Source: Bacteroidaceae bacterium
GTDB taxonomy: Bacteria > Bacteroidota > Bacteroidia > Bacteroidales > Bacteroidaceae
Direction: 5' to 3'
Length of the DNA stretch: 44,475 bases
Assembly: GCA_017962495.1 (NCBI GenBank)
Contig: JAGCVH010000103.1
Span: 1 to 44,475, forward strand
Part shown: piece by piece, positions 39,725-44,475 of the stretch
Position numbering within the stretch: position 1 is the stretch's first letter
Layout of the letters: each line of letters starts with the position of its first letter
Made by a program: the position numbers and the translations under genes
The notes under the pieces: model-generated
Seen by the model: only the letters and a program-made list of their open reading frames with translations
Databases searched by the model: none
Told to the model about the DNA's origin: nothing

Positions 39725-42700
39725 ATGAAGACGCGTTTTATTACATTCATATTATGTTTGTTCGGATGCATTTCAGCCCTCTTTGCTGATGCACCCATTG
39801 CAGACGGCGTTTACTATATTTCGAACGCCACAAAGTTTGGTTACCTGGGTCTGGGTGCCTACCACGATGCTGATCCTTACATCTATTATGTGACTGACGG
39901 ACAGACGAAGACGGAGGATGCCTATTGGGTTATCACCAACACCCGTTCGGGTTACACCTTCCGCAACGAAGCCAGTGGTCAGTATCTGATATTCACTTAC
40001 GACCGCGACGACCAGTACTACAAGTACATGACGCTTGCCGACGAGCCCACCGAGGACCACTCAGAGTATTGGAACATCGTTGACAACGGCGATGGTTCCT
40101 TCTGCATTCAGAGTCTCTACGACGAACTCTATTATTGGAATCTGCGTGACGGCGCAGGTCTCATGGGCACTTATGCAGGAGGCTCGAGAGGTTGGAACGA
40201 GATGGTGGTTTTCCACAAGAAAGGCGACGAGCCCGACCCAGGCGACGACCCTGGTACCGATCCGGGCGACGACCCCGATCAGCCCACCACGACTCCGTTC
40301 GCCTTCCCCTCTGCCCTGCATGTAACCCTCACCGATGGACGCATCGAGGCCTATCCGTTGGAGTACATCACCTCCTATACGCAGCAGAACGGACAACTAG
40401 TCATCTCTACCAACATCGGGAAGACCTTCACCTACAGCCTTTCTGAAGTGGCATCTACAAGCGAGGAACCCCCCACCGACTTCCCCACCTTCGAATCGTT
40501 TAAGTTCAACAATAAGTTCAACGACCAACTCTTTACCGACGCCATTGGCGAGATGGTGGACGACACCGTTTTCGTCACCATTGCCGCCATCGGAAAGCGC
40601 CTGACGCCTTCGTTCAAGGTGCCCGACGATGGGGTAGAGGTGTATGTCGATGGAGTTCTGCAGTCGAGCAAGGTATCACGCTTGCGCTTCGACAAGGACA
40701 TCTATTATGTGGTTACTCGCCCGGGCATTACCATGCTTCTGCCCACTGAGGACAAGGGCGACTATGCGATGCAACCTTACGGCCGTGCCGTCCGCATTCA
40801 TGTCGATTGGCTTACCGACCGCGCCGATGTGCCTCGCATCTACATCAACACGGAGGATGGTCAAGCTATCACCAGCAAGACGGAATACAAGAACGCCGAA
40901 ATCACCATCGACGGACGCGGCATATTCCCCTCTATGGACACCACTCCCATGCAGATTCGCGGACGCGGAAACAGCAGTTGGGGTTGGGCGAAGAAACCCT
41001 ATCGCCTAAAGTTCGACGAGAAGGTGAAGCCTCTGGGAATGACGAAGGGCAAGTCGTGGGTGCTGCTCGCTAACGGCCAGCGCGGTTCGCTGATGTCGAA
41101 CGCCATCGGTATGAAGGCCGCCAACCTGATGAAGGCTGCTGCCGCCAACCACATCATCCCCGTTGATGTCTATCTCAACGGAGAGTACCGAGGCAGTTAC
41201 AACTTCACGGAGAAGATAGGATTCTCCAACAATAGCGTGGACCTCGAGGATGAGTCCGCCGCCGCCCTGCTCGAGCTCGACTCTTACTACGACGAGCCTG
41301 AGGGACAGAAGTTCCGTTCGCAACCCTACAACCTGCCCATCAACATTAAGGAACCCGAGTTTGCTGAGGGTACAACAAAGTTGACGCTTGAGGACATCGA
41401 GTCGCACTTCAATAAATTCCTCACCGCGCTCTATCGCAATCAGGACATCTCGAAGTATGTCGATATCGAACAACTCGTTCGCTTCATGATGGTCAACGAA
41501 ATTACGCTCAACTACGAATTCTACCACCCGAAGAGCACTTTCTGCTATCGCGAGAGTTTCGAGAGCGACACCAGCAAGTATGTCTTTGGACCGGTCTGGG
41601 ACCTCGATTGGTGCTTCGGATACGAGCGTTACGGCAACTACTTCGCGAACGAATCCACCAGCAACTACTGGCTCGATATGCCTGCCTTCGAGGTGCGCGA
41701 CTTCATACGCGACTTGCGCTTCAAGTATGCACCCATTGACGGCGTTTACCGCACGCTGTGGGAAGAGTTCATGGAGAACGACCTCCAAGAACTGAAGGAG
41801 TACTGTCAGGACTATTACGACTTTGCCCGCAACTCCTTCGACTCGAACCGACAGATGTGGGGCGACAACACCAACTATGCTCAGCAAGCGATAGAAGCCG
41901 CCAACTGGCTCGAGGCGCGCTCGGAAAAGATCTACGAGGACCTCGTCAACGGCGTGCGTCCCGATATGCCCATTCCTACCGACCCCATCGAGTTTGCTAA
42001 CGATAAACTCTACAAGATTTCGTGTCGCAGAGGCGATCTCGTGTTGAGCGAGGACCACACGTCCATCGAGGCAGGTCAGTCGCGTAAGGATGCACCCGAG
42101 GAAGACCACCTCTTCGCCATCATCAACATCGGTGGCAGCAACTTCCTCTACAGCCCCGTCACCAAGCAATATCTCCACTACGTGAACAACGGCACTTGGG
42201 TAAGCCAGCTCGGTACGGCCATCACTTTCAACCCCTCTCAGCCCGATGGCGAATACCTCTACATGATGTCCGTCCAGACGGAGTGGGGCGATACCTATTA
42301 CTTTAATAATAACAGCGCGCACATGGTCATCAATAGTTGGAGTACTGCCGACCAGGGCAACCGCTGGAAGATAGAGGAGGCAGGCGACTTTGACCCCACC
42401 GAGGCACTGGAACTTGCTGAGAGCGGACTCGCAGAGGTCACCAACCAACTCATGTTCAACGGCAAGGTCATCGCATCTGAAGTCGTGAAAGTGCCCTATG
42501 GCTCTGAACCGCCACAGCCTGCTGAAGAGTGGACCAACAGCTTCGTGACGGTTAACACGCCTGATAACCTGCCGTTTACCATCGAGGAAGATGTGGTCAT
42601 CAACTACGAGGCCGTGTGGACGGGACCCTTCCAGTTCACCAACTCCATCACTGATGCCCATTGGTACAACATGACCATTCGCAGCAACTACAATGTGGGT

Positions 42701-44053
42701 ATGAGCGAGGACGAACCCTATTATCCTCAGTTTGTCTATGAGGACGAGACACTCACCACGCCTGAATACCAGTGGGCATTTGGTGGCGACCCCTTCCATG
42801 TGCTCGTCTATAACCGCAAGACAGGCCTCGACCAGACGTTGACGCTCGCGAACGAATACGGCCTCATGCGTCCGGGCAACTATGCCTGGGACCTCCTGCC
42901 CAACAGCGACGGCTTCGTCCTGCGCGAGCCAGGCTCTGCCTACACCTGCCTCAATCAGTTTGGTGGCAATGGTGGTCCGCTGAAGGTATGGAACGACAGC
43001 AATAGTCCTCGCGACGACGGTTCCACCTTCCGCATTCACGAGGCTCTGGGCGAGATGCTCACCATCATAGCCGACGACAAGACGATGGCCTATGGCGATC
43101 CCCTGCCCAAGTTCACTTATACCACGTTGGGTGCCGCCATTCTGGGCACTCCCAGCATCTACACGACGGCAACCTCCAAGTCGCCCGTTGGCACCTATCC
43201 CATCATAGTAGAACAGGGTACTGTCAGCAACCAGCGCATGACCTTTGTGGCGGGCACGCTCACCATCACCCGCGCACCTCTGACCGTAGGAGCTGAGGAC
43301 GCTACAGGCATGGAAGGCAGCCCCATCCCCGAGTTCACACTCACCTACGACGGCTTCCGCAATGGCGATACTCCCGAGACGGCGTTCACCACCCTGCCCA
43401 CGGCACGTGTCACAGCCACTACATCGTCGAAGGCTGGCACCTATCCCATCCGCGTCAGTGGAGGCGTAGCACCCAATTACGAGATAACCTATGTCGAAGG
43501 TACGCTCACCCTCGCCCCGTGTCCGTATGTCGTTACCTATCAGGTGCGCTGGAACGGTTCTGTCGTGGCAACTGCCACCAGGGAAGTGCTTAGTGGCGAC
43601 CCATTGCCCGATGCCCCAGCCGAGCTCAGCAACGCCTTCATCACCCTTGTGAAGACAGGCACGTCGCCTTCCACCGTCACGCGCAATGTCACCGTCCGTT
43701 ACACGGCAGAGTGGAGTGGTCCCTTCGAGTTCTCTACCTCTGAGGCCGATGCCCATTGGTACAACATGAACATCCGCAGCGGATACTTTGTAGGCGTGCA
43801 GGATATGGAACCCTATCATCCCTATATGGCCGACAACGATGCACTTGGAACAGCCGAATATCATTGGGCATTCGGTGGCAATCCCTATCAGGTGCTCGTC
43901 TATAACCGTTCCACGGGCTTCGACCAGACACTCTCACGCGATGGTGAATACGCAGTCATGCGTCCTGGCAACTTCGCTTGGGACCTCCTGCCCAACGGCG
44001 ACGGCTTCGCACTTCGTGTGCCTGGCACCGACAACTGCTGCATCAACCAGTAG
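39725..44053 (+). CDS. Giant secreted CotH-kinase-domain protein, prematurely stopped
   Basis: The 1442-residue frame starts with a signal peptide (MKTRFITFILCLFGCISALF). Residues about 22-165 form a beta-rich lectin-like unit, followed by a D/P/G linker (EPDPGDDPGTDPGDDPDQP). A CotH-kinase domain is clear at about 360-650: MQIRGRGNSSWGWAKKPYRL, SNAIGMKAANLM and FGPVWDLDWCFGYER. Later come beta-rich modules, two MBG-type repeats (about 1110-1265), and a duplicated module of about 200 residues. The frame ends at an in-frame TAG (44051-44053) although homologous sequence continues for 76 codons. It is probably a cell-surface or exported protein of unknown substrate; CotH domains can phosphorylate proteins. 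Confidence 0.85.
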   Translation: MKTRFITFILCLFGCISALFADAPIADGVYYISNATKFGYLGLGAYHDADPYIYYVTDGQTKTEDAYWVITNTRSGYTFRNEASGQYLIFTYDRDDQYYKYMTLADEPTEDHSEYWNIVDNGDGSFCIQSLYDELYYWNLRDGAGLMGTYAGGSRGWNEMVVFHKKGDEPDPGDDPGTDPGDDPDQPTTTPFAFPSALHVTLTDGRIEAYPLEYITSYTQQNGQLVISTNIGKTFTYSLSEVASTSEEPPTDFPTFESFKFNNKFNDQLFTDAIGEMVDDTVFVTIAAIGKRLTPSFKVPDDGVEVYVDGVLQSSKVSRLRFDKDIYYVVTRPGITMLLPTEDKGDYAMQPYGRAVRIHVDWLTDRADVPRIYINTEDGQAITSKTEYKNAEITIDGRGIFPSMDTTPMQIRGRGNSSWGWAKKPYRLKFDEKVKPLGMTKGKSWVLLANGQRGSLMSNAIGMKAANLMKAAAANHIIPVDVYLNGEYRGSYNFTEKIGFSNNSVDLEDESAAALLELDSYYDEPEGQKFRSQPYNLPINIKEPEFAEGTTKLTLEDIESHFNKFLTALYRNQDISKYVDIEQLVRFMMVNEITLNYEFYHPKSTFCYRESFESDTSKYVFGPVWDLDWCFGYERYGNYFANESTSNYWLDMPAFEVRDFIRDLRFKYAPIDGVYRTLWEEFMENDLQELKEYCQDYYDFARNSFDSNRQMWGDNTNYAQQAIEAANWLEARSEKIYEDLVNGVRPDMPIPTDPIEFANDKLYKISCRRGDLVLSEDHTSIEAGQSRKDAPEEDHLFAIINIGGSNFLYSPVTKQYLHYVNNGTWVSQLGTAITFNPSQPDGEYLYMMSVQTEWGDTYYFNNNSAHMVINSWSTADQGNRWKIEEAGDFDPTEALELAESGLAEVTNQLMFNGKVIASEVVKVPYGSEPPQPAEEWTNSFVTVNTPDNLPFTIEEDVVINYEAVWTGPFQFTNSITDAHWYNMTIRSNYNVGMSEDEPYYPQFVYEDETLTTPEYQWAFGGDPFHVLVYNRKTGLDQTLTLANEYGLMRPGNYAWDLLPNSDGFVLREPGSAYTCLNQFGGNGGPLKVWNDSNSPRDDGSTFRIHEALGEMLTIIADDKTMAYGDPLPKFTYTTLGAAILGTPSIYTTATSKSPVGTYPIIVEQGTVSNQRMTFVAGTLTITRAPLTVGAEDATGMEGSPIPEFTLTYDGFRNGDTPETAFTTLPTARVTATTSSKAGTYPIRVSGGVAPNYEITYVEGTLTLAPCPYVVTYQVRWNGSVVATATREVLSGDPLPDAPAELSNAFITLVKTGTSPSTVTRNVTVRYTAEWSGPFEFSTSEADAHWYNMNIRSGYFVGVQDMEPYHPYMADNDALGTAEYHWAFGGNPYQVLVYNRSTGFDQTLSRDGEYAVMRPGNFAWDLLPNGDGFALRVPGTDNCCINQ

Positions 44054-44284
44054 GGCGGAAACAATGGCGACCTGAAGTTCTGGGACGACGGCGCCAGTCC
44101 TACTGACGACGGTTCCACCTTCCGCATCTCTGAGGCCCTCATCGACGGCATCATTGCCCTTGACGACGCCTCTGCCGAGATTGAAGGCTACTACAGCATC
44201 AACGGCGTTCGCCTTGCCCGTCCCACTCGTGGCATCATCATCATTCGCTACAAGGACGGACATACTGTGAAGGTAAGGAGGTAG
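44054..44284 (+). pseudogene. Detached C-terminal tail of the CotH protein
   Basis: The same frame continues after the TAG for 76 codons (GGNNGDLKFWDDG onward) to TAG 44282-44284. It matches the corresponding part of the first module copy (GGNGGPLKVWNDSNSPRDDG) and ends YYSINGVRLARPTRGIIIIR followed by YKDGHTVKVRR, the same sorting-type tail as the pectate lyase. One base change or sequencing error would restore a 1519-residue protein. Confidence 0.85.
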
Positions 44285-44325
44285 AAGACCTTCGCCTGCG
44301 CAAGGTGCAGTGTGAAAAGAATTGA

Positions 44326-44362
44326 AACCAAAAAGCCCCTCTTCGGAGAGTTTTTTTTGGTT
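44326..44362 (+). terminator. Terminator after the CotH gene
   Basis: CTCT, TCGG, AGAG hairpin (44340-44351) inside outer AACCAAAAA/TTTTTTGGTT arms, followed by a run of eight T. It lies after the restored stop at 44284, which supports that position as the real end of the gene. Confidence 0.8.
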
Positions 44363-44475
44363 AGTGATGAAAACGCAAAAACGCAAAAACGTTACAATAA
44401 GCTTTTTCGACCTTAGCAGATAAGGGTTGATTACTAAATCTTATTATAATATATAATATTTTATATATTATAATA
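44363..44475. other. AT-rich end of the window
   Basis: Contains CGCAAAAA tandem copies (44373-44391) and an almost pure A/T palindromic stretch (44440-44475). No gene is seen. Confidence 0.5.

Noticed and set aside
41006-43864. Long minus-strand open frame (about 950 codons) opposite the CotH gene
   Set aside because: The plus strand has signal peptide, CotH motifs and MBG repeats in the expected frame; the antisense product has no recognisable domain, and such shadows are common in GC-balanced genes.
44051-44053. TAG recoded as an amino acid in this organism
   Set aside because: uvrB and aguB end normally at TAG, and no suppressor tRNA is visible; a nonsense mutation or sequencing error is simpler.

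Overview
This 44.5 kb window comes from a member of the Bacteroidota, most likely order Bacteroidales and probably a Prevotella-like gut or rumen organism. The evidence is threefold. Many genes have a Bacteroidota-type -7 promoter box (TAnnTTTG), several with a TTTG element 19-20 bp upstream. The gene content is typical: GH43, GH78, GH130 and PL1 enzymes, a large CotH-type surface protein, a short AMP nucleosidase and an HsdR N-terminal-domain protein. Secreted proteins carry Bacteroidota-style C-terminal tails. The genus is an inference. No rRNA, tRNA, complete insertion sequence or CRISPR array was seen.

Layout. 1-989: the edge of a broken helix-turn-helix gene, then a repeat-rich non-coding stretch. 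990-5158: uvrB facing a secreted GH43 enzyme. 5633-8047: a small acidic exported protein, RidA, a membrane-anchored flavodoxin with a tiny zinc-ribbon protein, and an unknown helical protein. 8106-10201: aguA-aguB (agmatine to putrescine). 10305-15805: flavin reductase-msrA, Nif3-like plus C4 zinc-ribbon protein, HsdR_N protein, AMP nucleosidase and holA. 15806-19092: an AT-rich, accessory-looking segment with a Cro/CI-type regulator, a sigma factor fused to a phage-type A1S_2505/macro-like domain, and a divergent vWA protein. 19106-21397: GH130 phosphorylase and its MFS transporter. 22058-26982: yjbQ, a GH78 rhamnosidase, then pyrK-pyrD. 27225-31569 (minus strand): trmD, a zeta-toxin-like kinase with a tiny overlapping partner, a flavodiiron protein and alkaline phosphatase. 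31728-34694: a secreted PL1 pectate lyase. 34791-39579: clpC-htpG chaperone pair. 39725-44284: a giant CotH-domain protein cut short by an in-frame TAG.

The most unusual signal is non-coding. Four intergenic arrays (5361-5536, 13199-13374, 21666-21841, 27053-27184) all have a 22-bp period although each has its own sequence. Units are a roughly 14-bp palindrome-like core plus an 8-bp spacer. All four lie where the coding strand switches. In the 21666 array the palindrome is partly kept by compensatory changes. A second theme is a family of GC-rich dispersed palindromes next to gene ends; one copy lies inside the clpC reading frame and another touches the htpG start.

The best candidate for an undescribed protein system is the sigma/A1S_2505 fusion with its divergent vWA partner (17126-19092). 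The second is the zeta-like kinase with its 57-residue overlapping partner (29951-30716).
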